Of a DNA stretch of 64,000 bases, positions 1 through 12,600 are shown one piece after another. Position numbers and translations under genes: made by a program. Positions within the stretch are counted from its first letter, which is position 1, and the number at the start of each line of letters is the position of its first letter. Below the pieces are notes generated by a model. The model saw only the letters and a list, made by a program, of their open reading frames with translations. It was not told the origin of the DNA and did not search any database. Location of the stretch: NCBI GenBank assembly GCA_023079485.1, contig CM041083.1:157126552-157190551 (forward strand), written 5' to 3'. This stretch comes from Archilochus colubris (taxonomy: Eukaryota > Chordata > Aves > Apodiformes > Trochilidae).

Positions 1-3000
1 CCAGCACAATTTCGTTGGTCATTTCTCATGCTACTTCTTAATTAGATTAAATGGAGAACAAAGTAGTTTGCTTCACTGCTGTTGCAGTACTGGAGAGGAC
101 TTTGGTGTGACTTAATTCAGAAGAAGTACAGAATATCATCAGTTCCTTTCCTGAGAGCTAAAGTTCAAACTCTAGCTAGCACATCTCTAGATCATCTACT
201 GTTTTCTGGGGCAATTTGAAAAATTCTGGATACTACAGGAAATCTCTCACAATTTTTTGTTCATTTTTATCTGCACAAGTCAATCAATTTCAGGCAGCAT
301 ATGAATTAGTAAGATTAAGATATTGTCATCTTTATACAGCAATAATTTTAAAGAGGTAGAAAAATATCTACTCCTCAATTTACAATACCCAGGAATGAGG
401 AAAAAAAAAAAAAAAAAAAAAAAGAAAAAAGAGAGAGAGAGAGCTAAGTATAATTTTAAAAGTAAAAGGCTGCCAAACTACTGTATAACAATATTATGTA
501 ATATCAGGCACAGCATCTTAGTAAACAGATTGTGTCCACTGTGATTTTTACTGCAGATTAAGAAATACTTCACAGAGTTTTATGTCTTTTCCTTCTGTTT
601 GCTGTCTGTGAAGTGTTCCAGTGGTGATCATAATTTCAACCTAGCATACCAGATCCCAATGCAACAACCAAAAAGGAATTATTTCAGAACATGTTATTGC
701 TCTAAAATGAAAAAAATATTCTGATGATCAAGCATCTTTCATAAGACTGTTTTGGAGGGGAAGAGAATCACAACACCTTAGGCTATTTTGGGAAAGAAAA
801 TACCACCACTGACCAAGTGTCTTTCGAAGCTAATTTTTGAAAATTCCTCATGGAATGTAATGCTTCAGGTCAGAAATCAAATCAAGAAATAAAATATACT
901 TGAGTCTTAAAACTCATTGTTCTAGGCAATCTTGGCATTGCAGCTATTGTTCTGGCTCAGCAGAATTGATTTAAAACTAAATATTTAGTTTGCTTTTATC
1001 AGCAGTGCTCTTGCACTGAGAGTAGGTTTTTTATTTCAGTTTTCTTTTCCCTTGTTTTGGTTCATGAATGCCTAACATAAGTAACTCTACAGGTCCTCTT
1101 CTGATCAAATAAAGCATTACTTTAGACTTTGAAAGTCTACTTTCCAGAGGTTAGCAGCAAAACAGAGAATTTCCTTCTAAAATCTTTCTCTCTTTTTTAA
1201 TAATCAAAATTGGATATCTTCATAAGGGATGTGCCATCCTCCTAACCCAGGAGTCATGGACTGTACATAGAGGTACATGAGTAAAGCACTGAAAGCTCTA
1301 TTATCCAGGAGACCATATTACATGATTATAATAGTCTCTTTCAGCTTTAAAAGTGTAGGGTTTTTTTCTGTGACAAAGAAAGATCTTTCAGTCTTCACTC
1401 TCAAGTTCTTTTTACCCCACTTTCAGCAAAAGAATTCCAGCAGTGCACCATCAGCAGGTGCATCATTTGGTCTGCTACCAAACTGACCATTTTAAATTGA
1501 GACCACATTTTTAACTCCTTTGTTGGAAATAGTACTCGATCAGAAATTGAAGTGATAACAGAAGGGTATTACCAGGCATTTTACACATGGCTTCTACCTC
1601 TCTTTAATGCAAAATCACAAGACAACTGTTCTTAAAAACTTTGAATTTCTACATCTGGTTTGAGTTTCAGTAGACAGGGATAAAGAGTTTAGTAGATAAA
1701 AGAGCATTTTCCTGGGTCGTTATTTAACTTTGCAGGCTCATTAATCAAGTAGGACAAACCTTATTCAACAAACAGGTGTTTAATTGAATAGGTTTTTTCA
1801 TCCATCCAATTTACGTTAAAATGCCCTGTGCTAATTAGTTCACAGTTACTCCCAAGTTGATTTTACAATCAATTCATGCTCTTCACAAACATTGCTGATG
1901 TTTTCAGGTGAGAAGTAAGCAGCAAATAAAGAAACCATAGTATTTTGAACTGACCTAAGATACTGGCAGGATGCTTTAAACTTTGATGTAAAATACTAGT
2001 CATGTAATGAGCAAAGAGAGCAAAAAACAGTGCTTGATTTGCAGAAAAGGGAAACTTCCTGCTGCATGGATCACCCTCTGATACCAGGCAGAATTTGTAG
2101 CAGGGGAAATGAATTGGAATGGTTTGTGAGGAGAAAGGCAATTCAAAGGGATTCTGGGACCAAGGATGAACATGATCATAGTATTCAGTATATAAGTCTT
2201 GAGTCAGCTTTGAAAGAACAGTGGAAGGTCCTGGAAAGACTGAATTTTAGTAATCAGAGGACAAGCAAAAAAACTTCGGTGTGCATATAAAGGACATATA
2301 AATAAAATAACTAGCCTGTAGGCATCTATGTTGAAGATGAAAGCCCTCACAGGCACCTTCTCCAAAACTCAATCTGCAAACTCCCTTCCTCTTTTTTGGT
2401 TCTGAGAAGGTTGCTGGGTGCTCCACTTCAAAAATATTCTCTATGATGGGATATCTCTCACATCTTATCAGAATCCCAGACACATAATAACTACCTTTAC
2501 AGGTGAAATAGTATAACTATTTACTGAAGAGCAATGTACAAAAATGAGGAATTTGAAAGCTTTGAGGTATGGGTGCAGAGGAGTTAGAACCCCAAAATGA
2601 ATGTGTTTTAACTGTTAGCTTGATTTTAGTTTAATAAGTATGCCTTAAATATAGCACAAGCAACCCCTTCAAATGTCAGCTGCCTGAAGTGCAACATCAG
2701 GTGAACAGAGAATGGGAACCAAGAAGGTATCACCTTAAGATATTTGAGACCCTGAACTTCAAGAATGAATAGATGTGATGACAACTTCTGTAGTGTAAAA
2801 TGGAATATAAAACTAAGAGACAGTGTTTTATGATACCAAAGTCCTCAGCTTACCACAGGTTTTTGGAGCTGCTTTTTCAGCTCTGTAAATAAGAAATTAT
2901 CTATGCCAAGAGACAAGGAGACAAATCTTCTTTTCAAAGGAGCAGATGGCAGAAGCATTGGAGGCATCCTACTTCTTTCTTCTTCTGTGCAAATAAATAT

Positions 3001-5134
3001 ATTTTAAAATGCTGAACCTGATATGAAGTTTATTTCAATAATTAATGTAAGTGGTATGCACTCGGAGTCTAGGAATTCCCATCACTTCTGGGCAGTGTCC
3101 ACAGAGAGATCTTGGAACAGAAGAATCCTGTGCCCTTCAAACTGTCACAGGTTTTTTCATACAGAATGCATTCATTTGTTCTATCAGCATATTTGTGGAG
3201 ATGCTAGAAAAATGTATAATGTAAAAATAAAAATAAACTATAAAGCAACCTTTTCTATTTTGAAACCTAAGAATCCCCTTAAGTCTTGGCTGTAATTTCC
3301 CCCTCCGTCTAACCCAGCTGCTCTTTGATCTGTCTCTTCCTAAGTGGATAAATATATTTTAAATTATTGCTAGCCCCAGGGGAACCAAACTGGTGTTAGC
3401 TAGCAAGGAGATGCTTTTAGGAAATGTCACTAATGTAGGTGGCGAAAATGGCAAGAAACTGTTGAGGACTTCAACAGCTCGGATAGATTTAAGCCAAACT
3501 TAGGCCTGAAATAAATGAATGCAACATTCAGTATCTTCTCTGGGATATTCAGCCACTGAAGCTCTCTGGAATTTTCTGTCTGTGCTTTCTTTTCATTAGG
3601 AGTCAAAGAACAGGAATTTCAAGGGGTAAATTTACCACCATATATGCAACTTTTTGCTTAAAATGTACAGGCTTACCAAAACCAATGCCTAGGGAAATGC
3701 ACATATTTGGAGCTGTGTTCTCTACTTCCTTTTCATATCTGTAAAATAACAACAGACTAGAGTTCCAAAGTGAGTATAAAAAAAAGTTGACCAAGTCCTT
3801 GGGTTGAAGGCAGAGGGACACATTCAGTGGCCCATGCAGGGACATATCCACCATATTACAAACACTATGGGTAGATTTCTGGTGTCTGTAGTGTGATTAA
3901 GACGTCCAGAATTGAAAGCCTAAGTAGCCTACGAGAAGAAATCAAGGAGGTAATGTTTCTTGAAACCAGTTAAGGGATTTCAAGTCAGCAGACTACTCCT
4001 CTGCATTGACAGCAGAGAGATCTACGACATTTCTGTAGAGAAACTCAGGTTGTCTGTAACATCCTGGTGGTAACTTTCAGGCATGGGATGGTCTCAGTGC
4101 ATCTCAAGGAGGCACCTTCAATTGCTGAAGTGCAGAAAGCTGGGGACAGGTACCTCTCAAGGTGGAGAGAGCAGATTCCTTCCTCCAGACAAAATGTATG
4201 GGCTGGTGAGGCTTTCCAGAAAATAGCTTGCACCTCCTGCTCCAGTTGCTGATTATAGAAGTGACAAACTCAGTGCTCCTTGGAGAAGTCACTAACCTAT
4301 TAAGTTATTGTCTCTCTGTTTTTTGTCTCTTCATCAGCTGGTATAAACTAATCCTATTAGTATGTGCCTTTATACATACCAATCAGTATCAAGGGAAACA
4401 ATAAAGATGCATCCATATACGGTGACATCCTTCGTGTCCTGCAGTGAAGTATATTTGTGGTATGCAGAAACGTTTAAAAATCAGGCAATCTGAGAAAATC
4501 CCTGTGATAAGAATAAAAAGTGAACCCTACTATTTATTATGCTTTCTGAGATCAACACATTATTTTAGTAATTTAGAAAGAGTCTAATTACACTGTATGA
4601 CTCAAACCCTGTAAAGCAAAGTCCAACAGTCACTAAGAGCAGGCATTACTAGGCATGCATATCAAACTTTGATCAGGTGGCTAGAAAATATAATGGTCCA
4701 TGATATGAGCTCTGACTGATTCTCAGATGCATTCAGAGAGCTGGATACGAGTGGTATAAGCCAGTCAACGTTTTTTCTGACACTCTCAGGACATGATTTG
4801 TCAAATCTAATTGTAGATAACTGAAATGTAGATGGTGACATCTGAGCCAGATGCTGCAGGCTCCCTTTCTAGGTAATGGAAAGAGAAATGGGAATTTGTA
4901 GAGTTCAGTTATTCTGGTATAGTTTAGATATACACTCCATGATAAGTTGACTCACACAGTCATTCAGGCTGCTGCTCTCCACCAGGGGGACTGACCCAGT
5001 GTAGATATCTTTGTTTCATGCAATGTGACCAACACAACTGAGAAAAAGCTTAGGCTGAGTTTAGACTTGCTTTAATAGTGTTAAAAAATAAAAATTGAAG
5101 TTATCAAAGTTCAGACACAGGTAACAATATTTTT
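1..5134. other. Unique non-coding DNA, no gene seen
   Basis: A+T-rich sequence with short unrelated open frames on both strands, none longer than 90 codons and none resembling a known protein. The only structured element is the A-run with GA repeat at 401-443. A slightly G+C-richer patch at about 4030-4260 carries overlapping open frames on both strands, which reflects base composition. I see no recognisable transposon, RNA gene or promoter here. Confidence 0.6.
401..443. repeat. Poly(A) run followed by (GA)n
   Basis: Twenty-three A residues, then G and six A, then about six GA units. This is a simple microsatellite. It could be the A-tail of an old retrocopy, but the sequence upstream shows no coding remnant, so a plain simple repeat is preferred. 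Confidence 0.9.
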
Positions 5135-5432
5135 ATAGAATCATAGAATAGTGAGAGTGGGAAGGAACCTTAAAAATCATCTCATTCTAACCACCCTGTA
5201 TGGGCAGGGACACCTCCCACTAGATGAGGCTGGCCAAGGCCCCATGCAGTCTGGCTCTGAACACTTGCAGGGAAAGGGCAGACACAACATCCTTGGGCAA
5301 CCTGTTCCAGTGTCTCACCACTCTCACAAGCAATAATTTTTCCTAATGTCTAACCTAAATCTCCCCTCTTCAAGTTTTAAACAATTTCCCCTTGTCCTTT
5401 CACTATGCAACCATGTAAAAAGATAAGATCCC
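5135..5432 (-). mobile_element. CR1 LINE fragment, 5'-truncated (3' end at left)
   Basis: On the minus strand this ends in the CR1 octamer (seen on the plus strand as TAGAATCATAGAAT). Running left to right, it matches the complement of the CR1 3' region: a decayed GGAAGGGACCT-type block, 'GGGCAGGGACACCTCCCACT', 'GGGCAACCTGTTCCAGTGTC', and the 'CCCCTTGTCCT' block. The last lies in the C-terminal reverse transcriptase coding part. Only about 300 bp of the several-kb full element remain, typical of CR1 5' truncation. It is quite diverged (many substitutions, short octamer array), so it is an old, dead copy. The right boundary is approximate. Confidence 0.9.
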
Positions 5433-5744
5433 AAAATGTGTTTTTTGCAATTAGTAACATATAACAGTCCCTTGGGATGTAGGATTAAGATAGACACTCA
5501 CATGTTACTTTTGTTCTGTTTCTCACAAGCTTTTATTTCCTTATTCCCTTCATAACACTTTGGATTTTTTCCAATATGTGAATGTCTTAAAATTATCTTC
5601 GATATGAAGTGAAAAATGTTCGGTTTTCATTCAGTTCTGCCATCAGCACTAGTAAAAGTGGCAACAGTTTTAAACCCTCCTAGTTTACGTATAGGAAAAA
5701 ATCACATAGGACAAGGCTGGCAGTGTGCAGGACTGTTCATCTGA

Positions 5745-5784
5745 TATATAAAATGTTTTATGAGTATATAAAATATTTTATGAG
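5745..5784. repeat. 20-bp tandem duplication, two copies
   Basis: Two adjacent 20-bp copies, TATATAAAATGTTTTATGAG and the same with one G-to-A change. Each contains a near-palindromic AAAATNTTTT core. Probably replication slippage in A+T-rich sequence. Confidence 0.85.
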
Positions 5785-5844
5785 TTAGACACCTCTGCCA
5801 CCATTCCAGATAATCTTTCTATAGATACCTTGTTCATGCATACA

Positions 5845-5860
5845 AATGAATGAATGAATG
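5845..5860. repeat. (AATG)4 microsatellite
   Basis: Four perfect AATG units. Confidence 0.85.
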
Positions 5861-6161
5861 ATCTCTCTTGCAAAGTTTATTTTGCCAATCTGAAAGGCTT
5901 TCTAATGCTTCAGCAAGTACTTCACCAGTTTTCTCAAAATGGATGGTGGTGATTCATCTTGCACAGAATAATTAATTGGCATTTTCAAGCGATGATCAAT
6001 CTAGAATGATGTGATTGGGATTATTTGTTTAAAACAGTATTTCACTTATTGACAGCATGTGGTTTCTGTCATTTTGATATGTAGTGGCAGAATGCTTCAA
6101 AAAAAGGTAGCTGGAGCTGCCTGGTGCAGAAAACAGGGAAAAGAGCTATACTCCATTTTAA

Positions 6162-6418
6162 ACCACAGAGTGGTTTTCATTGAGTTCATGCAATGGACTC
6201 CTGGACATAATTAAAGAGCATGTGGAATTCATAAGCTCACAAAGCTCCTTTCACAAAGCCGTTGCCCTAAAATATGTAATCCTAAAGACCTTTAATGAAA
6301 TCCTCAGAGCAACAAGTAACTCCCACTCCCTACAAGTGGATTATTACAGTCTCCACAGCCTTGTGGAAGTTTTAATTGAAGGGGGCTACTTAAAGGGACG
6401 GTGTGGGATGACTCCAAG
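6162..6418 (+). other. Possible exon-like open frame ending at a splice donor
   Basis: The plus-strand frame is open from just after a stop at 6159-6161 to a near-consensus donor, CAAG followed by GTAAGA, at 6418/6419. The next in-frame stop (TAA, 6420-6422) lies inside the donor itself, so the frame stays open up to the splice point. The peptide looks helical and balanced (for example FHKAVALKYVILKTFNEILR), but I do not recognise it. Against a real exon: there is no good polypyrimidine tract and AG at the left end, and no in-frame ATG near the start. It may be an exon, an exon remnant, or a conserved non-coding element with a chance frame. Confidence 0.2.
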
Positions 6419-6439
6419 GTAAGATTGATCAGTACAGGC

Positions 6440-6720
6440 AGAATTTTATTACAAGTGTCAATTAGATTGAAAAGTGTTATAAAAAAGATCATTTGCATAG
6501 CTTTAGGGGACAAAGAGACACATTATTCTGAAATCTCCTTTGCTGATTGTTTAGTGATTCTCTAAGGGTAACAGGGAGGAAATATTCCCTCCTGCAAGAG
6601 GAGACAGTAACTGCTTTCTGACTGGCTTTGATTTAAAGCTCGTTAATGAGATATGTGCAGCTAATTAAGAGCAGGGAGAATTTAGCTATACACCACAGTG
6701 GAGAACAGCATTTATCAGAG
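6440..6720. promoter_or_regulatory. Possible non-coding regulatory element
   Basis: This run is free of recognisable repeats and carries several homeodomain-like cores (CAATTAG, GTTAATGAG, GCTAATTAAG) and an octamer-like ATTTGCATAG. Such clustering is common in deeply conserved vertebrate enhancers. This is inference from motif texture only; no conservation data are available. Confidence 0.2.
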
Positions 6721-8323
6721 AGGATTGGACTATTGCCCTATGGAAGTTCAGTGCTGTGCTACAAGGAGCAATTCAGTTCCAATGCTGCAGAGAAGGGCAG
6801 TACAGCAAATAGCTAAATCTGGTTGAAGATACATTTTTCCCCTTAGAAAAATAAAGTTGGATTGACAATGTATTCTTTTAATGAAAAGTCTCATTTTTGA
6901 TAATTTAACATAATCAGGACAAGCCTTCCTTTTAATTTTCACCCTTTTTCCCTTTGGAGGCAAGGGACGAATTAGCAGACAGAGAACCTTTGCCTATTGC
7001 AACTAAACTTTTTTTTTCACTTGAGCTAGATCAAGAGAGGGTCGACAATAGCATTTTAGTTGGGGAACAGGAGCATCCTTCCAAAAGAGATCTTCCTACA
7101 GGGCCCCACTTCACATACTTTTATTTCCATCTCAGAAAGGGAAATGTGATCACAGAAATAAGTGTGCATGAATTAGATTTTTTTTCAGACTGAAACATAT
7201 CTGAAAGATGTTCACCTGGTCTGCACCTCATCTGCTCCAGCTCCCAGTGAGAATCTAGGCCCTGAACCAGTCTAGAGCTAATTCAAAATAAGCAGATAAA
7301 TGATAATGCTGTGATCTCAGCACCAACGGTTTTGCTCTAGCTGGCTCTTCTTTTTGGACTACAGTACTAACTAATGTAGAGATAGCATCTCTACACGGCA
7401 TTGTCACTCCTGGTGTGATTCATAACCATGTGGCCAGTAGCACAGTTTGACTTGCCCTGTGGCACTGGAGACACACCTGCACTGACCTCTGACCTAGGAC
7501 CCAGGTCTTACAGAAAAATCTATTCTAATGTGACATAGTGAAGTCCAGGTGAGGTACACAGTACCTAAAAGGATAATGAGTGCCTGTTTTCAGGCAATGC
7601 ATCCCTGCTCACTGCTTGGGAATTCATCTCCAGGTTGCAGGCACACAGCTTTCAGTATTTAAGACCATTAAGGTCAGTGGAAGTAGATGGTCTAAATATA
7701 GTGCCATTTTTAGACATCCTGGGCACCTGCCTGGCCACCTGTCCTTGTAGCTAGTACTCCATAGATATCTCACATACCATAGAAGAGCTTAAGATACTGA
7801 ATCCCACCATGAGACAATGAAGTGAGGATAGAATGGAGAGCCATTCAGTTCACTCGAAGTGGATGTAGGACACAGTTCAGCTGCCTAGACATAAGCACGT
7901 GGTGCTGTGTGAGGTACCTCCAGGTATAGAAACATCTACTGGGATGGTACCTCTGACATAGGATTTATGGGAGACTCACAGCCTTCTGCAGCTGTACACC
8001 AAGGTGAGATATTCCACAGTGCCTGAATGAGGCAAGACACTCGTGTTAAACAGTGACCTGGGATAGAGCAGCACACGGTGGAAACAAGGATAAAATATTT
8101 AGTCATTTGCTCTGTCACTTCACTTCTGTATTATCAGAATTTTATATTTGTCTTTGAGAAAGGTAGCGAATATGCATTGACAGGTGGAAATAGTGTGAAA
8201 GTGAAATATTTTGGGAAAAATATTCACATAAGAAAAATTAAACTTCTGCCTTAAGGTATTTCTGTGTCTTTTCCAACTGACAATTTACCCAGCAAGACTT
8301 GAAAGCATGATAAGAAAAAGTAT

Positions 8324-8353
8324 GTTGCTCAATAGTGTGTGTTGCTCAATAGT
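8324..8353. repeat. Short direct duplication, 17-bp period
   Basis: GTTGCTCAATAGT occurs at 8324-8336 and again at 8341-8353, separated by GTGT. This is a local tandem duplication of a 17-bp unit. Confidence 0.8.
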
Positions 8354-9578
8354 TTGGAACTTTTCTGTGTAAGTGAAAGCAAGCCACATGAATATAACCT
8401 CTTGGTTGTTTTTTGTGCACAGATCATTTACAGTATTCTGCAGGGAGATAAGATCAGCTTCTTGGGGGAAATTACAATTGGAGATCTACCTCAGAACTTT
8501 TCCAGTACCATATATCTGTTTGTTTAATTTCAAATTTTATTTTATTCATTTTTCAGGGGGCAGATTGCAGTTTATGGGCAATTAAATTTGGGGGATTTTT
8601 TGTTTGTTTGGTTTTTGATTTTTGTTTTTTCTCTGAGAAGAAATGTTTGCATGAATATCTGCAGTTTTTAAATTGTAATTTTGGCTACAGTCATTTATTT
8701 TTCATTTGAAGTGAAACTCTAAAACTACATTAAAAAAAGAAATTGAGAGAAACCAGAAATACTTCATCTGATGGACTATAGGTAGCAGAGTGACACAGTC
8801 ATAATGTGTGCTATTCCTACTTCCAGGTTTCTTTCCTCTGCCTGTTCTAGCTAGCAAACTTATAGGTGTTAAAGCAGTTCTTGGTATTCATCCTCCAGTG
8901 CACCGCTATGTATAATTGATTTTTAAACCATTTTCTTTACTGCAATCTCCAGAGTAATTTTCCTGTTTCTCTAAAATATTTCAATGTTACTTTTTGCTGA
9001 TGTACAATGCACCTTTCTGTCACCAGCAAATGAACAAATGTAATTTTAGCACAGCTACACTCCTTGTCTAACTCAGGCATTACAACGTTAAATACATTTG
9101 GTTTCAGATTTTAGGAAAGCCTAATAAGAACCTCCCTCCTGTCCAGTAAATCTCCTTGTAACACAGTCCCTTGAGTTTCTTGTATTTTATCAAATATACA
9201 GTTTTTGTTGTCTCAGTGGAAACTGGCTCGTTTATCAAATTTTCCTTTAGTAGTGGGCATAGTACAAAAATCAGTAGATACTCAACAATATTTTCCCCTC
9301 CTAAGATGCAGGAACTTAAACTGCTCTTTCAAGCACAGCAGCTCCTTCAATTAGACAGCTTCATGAAAAATATTGTTTTGATGGCATAGTTTATTTAGGT
9401 TATTTCTCAGCTCAGTGTGACTAGCTGGTAGTCAAACTGAGCACGCAGTTCTGAAAGATCATAGTTCTGAACATTCATTTATTGCTGGTTTTGATCACTA
9501 GCTAGAATGGAGCATAAACATCAGTGCCTGGTTTTGTGGATGTGGAATTTCAAGTTTTTGTGTGTGGAAATTAGCTTT

Positions 9579-9650
9579 AGAATCACAGAATTGCGAAATC
9601 ATCAAAATGATGGTTGGAAGATCAGCCAAGCCAACCTTTTGCTGGAAGCA
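9579..9650 (-). mobile_element. Doubtful remnant of a CR1 3' end
   Basis: The plus strand reads AGAATCACAGAATT, then a GGTTGGAAGATCA block and CCAAGCCAACC. This echoes the order of the CR1 tail (octamer, GGTTGGAAGGGACCT, TCCAACC), but spacing and sequence are poor. A chance resemblance is possible. Confidence 0.35.
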
Positions 9651-12600
9651 GGACGATGGTCGATGCTGGATTAGGTCAGCCATGGTTTTGACTAGTTTTT
9701 GGTGGAAACAATTTCTCATGTATTTGCTTGAGTGCTTTAATGTTCAAACAAATGAAAGCAAAAACAAATGGGTCACAAATAAGGGTGATGTGAAATTCAG
9801 ATTTGCATTTGAATGAATATTCGCATATCTCTTTCATATTATTCCCCCGGGCCATGAAAAGTACAGACACAGATTACTTGAGAACTCTCCAGACTGACTG
9901 ATTGATATGGTTTGTATTTGCCATGTAAATGTATAATATTTAACAGTGTATCTGTACAAATACAATGCTGATTGACAAACTTGCCCAGAAACAGCCATCT
10001 CCTAGGAGGAAGAAGTCATTAACATTTTAAAAAGCAAAATCCTAAAGGAAAGCTCTTCAGACACCGCAAAGGAAGGTAGTACTTTGAAATGTGTGAAGGT
10101 ATGAGCAGTCAATACTAAGGATTCCTTTGTTTTTATTGGAAAAAAATTCAAGGATTTTTTTTTTATAAGAGAAACACTTGATATGCAAACTAGAAGAATT
10201 CAAAAAGAATTGAGGAATAATTAATTTTACGCTATATATTGAAACATAAAAACAGAATTGTAAATTGCATATTTAAATTTTTAAAAACGGGAAAATGTAC
10301 AACATGTTAAAGAAGTCTTTAGCAGTTGGGCTCCACAGAGGACTCTAAAGGGGAAGGACACTAGCTCTGAATATAACCTACTTGCTCACAATTTTCCAGA
10401 GAGCAAAAGTCAAACAATATGCTGCTGTTCAGAGAAAAAAGTACTATCTGTTAGGTAAGTTTTTTTGACCTAGGTAACTCACAGCACACTTGTAAGGTAT
10501 TAGTTGAGGTTGTTGCCATTTACCATAGTGCCCTGCTTTGAAGAATGAGAAAGTGGTTTCCATTTTAATGAGCAGTTGTAAAGGAGGGTGTTGGTTCACA
10601 CAGTGTCACAGAGAGAATTGCTGATGGCATAAGAAAGAAGTATAATGGATTTTGTTTTTATCAACAAGGTCTGCTGCGTCTTCCAGTTTCCTTTTTAGTC
10701 CCCATGCACCCTCTTGTCAGAAAGGGCCTCTGAACATTTCTTGATGTCCTCAATCTACTTTGCCTAAGTACCATTATTTTCCTTTGGCTTTTTGGTTCAC
10801 TGTTTCTCTTTCCATTCATTGGATCCTCTCCTACCCACTAAAATAGAAGACATTTTCTCAAAGAACAGCCCAGGTACCATAAGTTTTAAAACAGTGGGGT
10901 TTGTGACCATCTTTTCCAGGTTAGAAAAATAAACAAAACCAGCCTGATTGTTTTAATCAGTCATATAGACTGGCTTTATCTTACTCAAAATACTGAGAGG
11001 TGATCAAAAGCATAAGTCATGATCAAAAGTCATGTTTGATCCTATTATCTGGTGCATGATCACATAAACCTGTAACTCACCTGTTTTTGGTTGCAAAACT
11101 TGTAGTTAGCCTACAAAATTGCAAATTTTTGAGGCTACAGAAGATGGTTCCTCACTTTGTTCCAGCTCATCTGAAACAGAACATGAAAACTGTGGTTGCA
11201 GGAGGCCTGCAACATATTAAGCTGGCTTGCATCCTATTAGTATCACTACCAGAGACCTCTCTGTGTGATTTCTGAGCCATGGGGTGACTGATTGCAACTT
11301 GCACTCTGCTGGAAGGGGACTTGAAAATGTCCATAAACCCAGTTCCTTTCCAAAGGAATAAATACACCCAATGTATTTCAAATACAAAGTGAGTACTGAT
11401 CAAAATGTGAAAGTCATTTTTTCTTTGTTGCAGAGACACTCATATAATTGAATTCCAGGCTCTGTGCTTTTGCTAGTAGTGTGATTTTTCTCTCAATTGT
11501 TCCCTTAGAGTGCTGTTATTGTAAATGTTTTGGGTTTGTTTTTTTTTTTTTTTCACCAGAAAGTCTTAACAGTGATCGTTGAATTTGCAGAAAAATAAAT
11601 TAATTGTTACCTGATGTAAGTGAGCTCTCAGTGAGCTTTATCTGCTGTGAGCAGAGCAGACATTTGTTTGTATTCTGGAATCATCACATTTTGCAAGATT
11701 GAAAGAGTGTGTAACAAATAATTTTAATTAGTTTTTAAAGGACAAGTTGATTTATACTTTTTCTTTCTCCTTTAGAATATTGTGCTCATTTCTATGATGC
11801 AGATATTCAAACAGCTCTTCCCTAATAGGGGAAAAGTTGTAGTAAAAATGCATTTGAGATTTTGTAATTAAGTGCTCAATTTGAGCACACTTACAAGTGC
11901 CAGAGGTAATGATTCTTTGAAGTTTATCGTTCATAGTAATCTTTTCATACTACAAAATGCAAGTAATACTGTGACCAAACAAAATTAGAACCATAAATCA
12001 GATTAGCCCTTTGCTTAGTTTTTCACTGACCAACCGGTTCAATAAATCACTCTCCATGGCCTGTACATTATGCTTACTGCTTTTCCTGTATCTACATCAG
12101 CACAACAGGGCACCATAAAATGTTATTTGATATATGCAAAGGAAAACAGTGGGAATTTTAAAAAGACAAAATAAAAAAGAGAGAGAATTTTTACAATTTA
12201 AAATTCAGAGCTGTTTGCAGATGATATTTGGTTGAAGAATATGAACTGGCTCATGCAGCATGCAGCATGATTTCCACAGTATCATGGTCCTAGAGATACA
12301 GTCAGTTATTGACTGCTATCCTAAAGTGGCAGAGCCCACTTCATATTTTGAACTGTGAAGGTTAAGCAGTGTGATTCCTTTATATGCACTAGAAATGACA
12401 TATCTACACTTGCGTTTGAAATTTTATATATGAGGTATGTTCCTACCTACCTCTGCCTTTTCCCAAAATGCAGTAAATCTCTGTATGCATTGTCATGATA
12501 CAGTCTAGAGACTGCAGGAGAGCAAGTCAGCCTTACAGTGTTCAGAGAAAGGTTAGGTGGTACTGGAAATGTTTTTGCAAACAAAGGCAAAGAAAATATG

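Larger units (their letters stand above)
5433..9578. other. Non-coding DNA with possible conserved segment
   Basis: No recognisable gene or clear transposon. Segment 6162-6720 stands out for an unusually long protein-like frame and homeodomain-type motifs, annotated separately. The stretch 7200-8080 is richer in G+C and may hold a very old, unrecognisable repeat. The stretch 8600-9500 is A+T-rich with nothing distinctive. Confidence 0.5.

Noticed and set aside
401..423. A-run as poly(A) tail of a processed pseudogene
   Set aside because: No gene-like sequence upstream and no target-site duplication recognised.
7200..8080. G+C-richer stretch suggesting an ancient transposon
   Set aside because: No terminal motif, coding remnant or tail could be identified; a repeat-library search would be needed.
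8339..8527. Plus-strand frame after an acceptor-like TTTTTTGTGCACAG, peptide around YSILQGDKISFLGEI
   Set aside because: Superficially like an extracellular-repeat exon, but there is no donor, a stop follows after 34 codons, and no family signature is certain.
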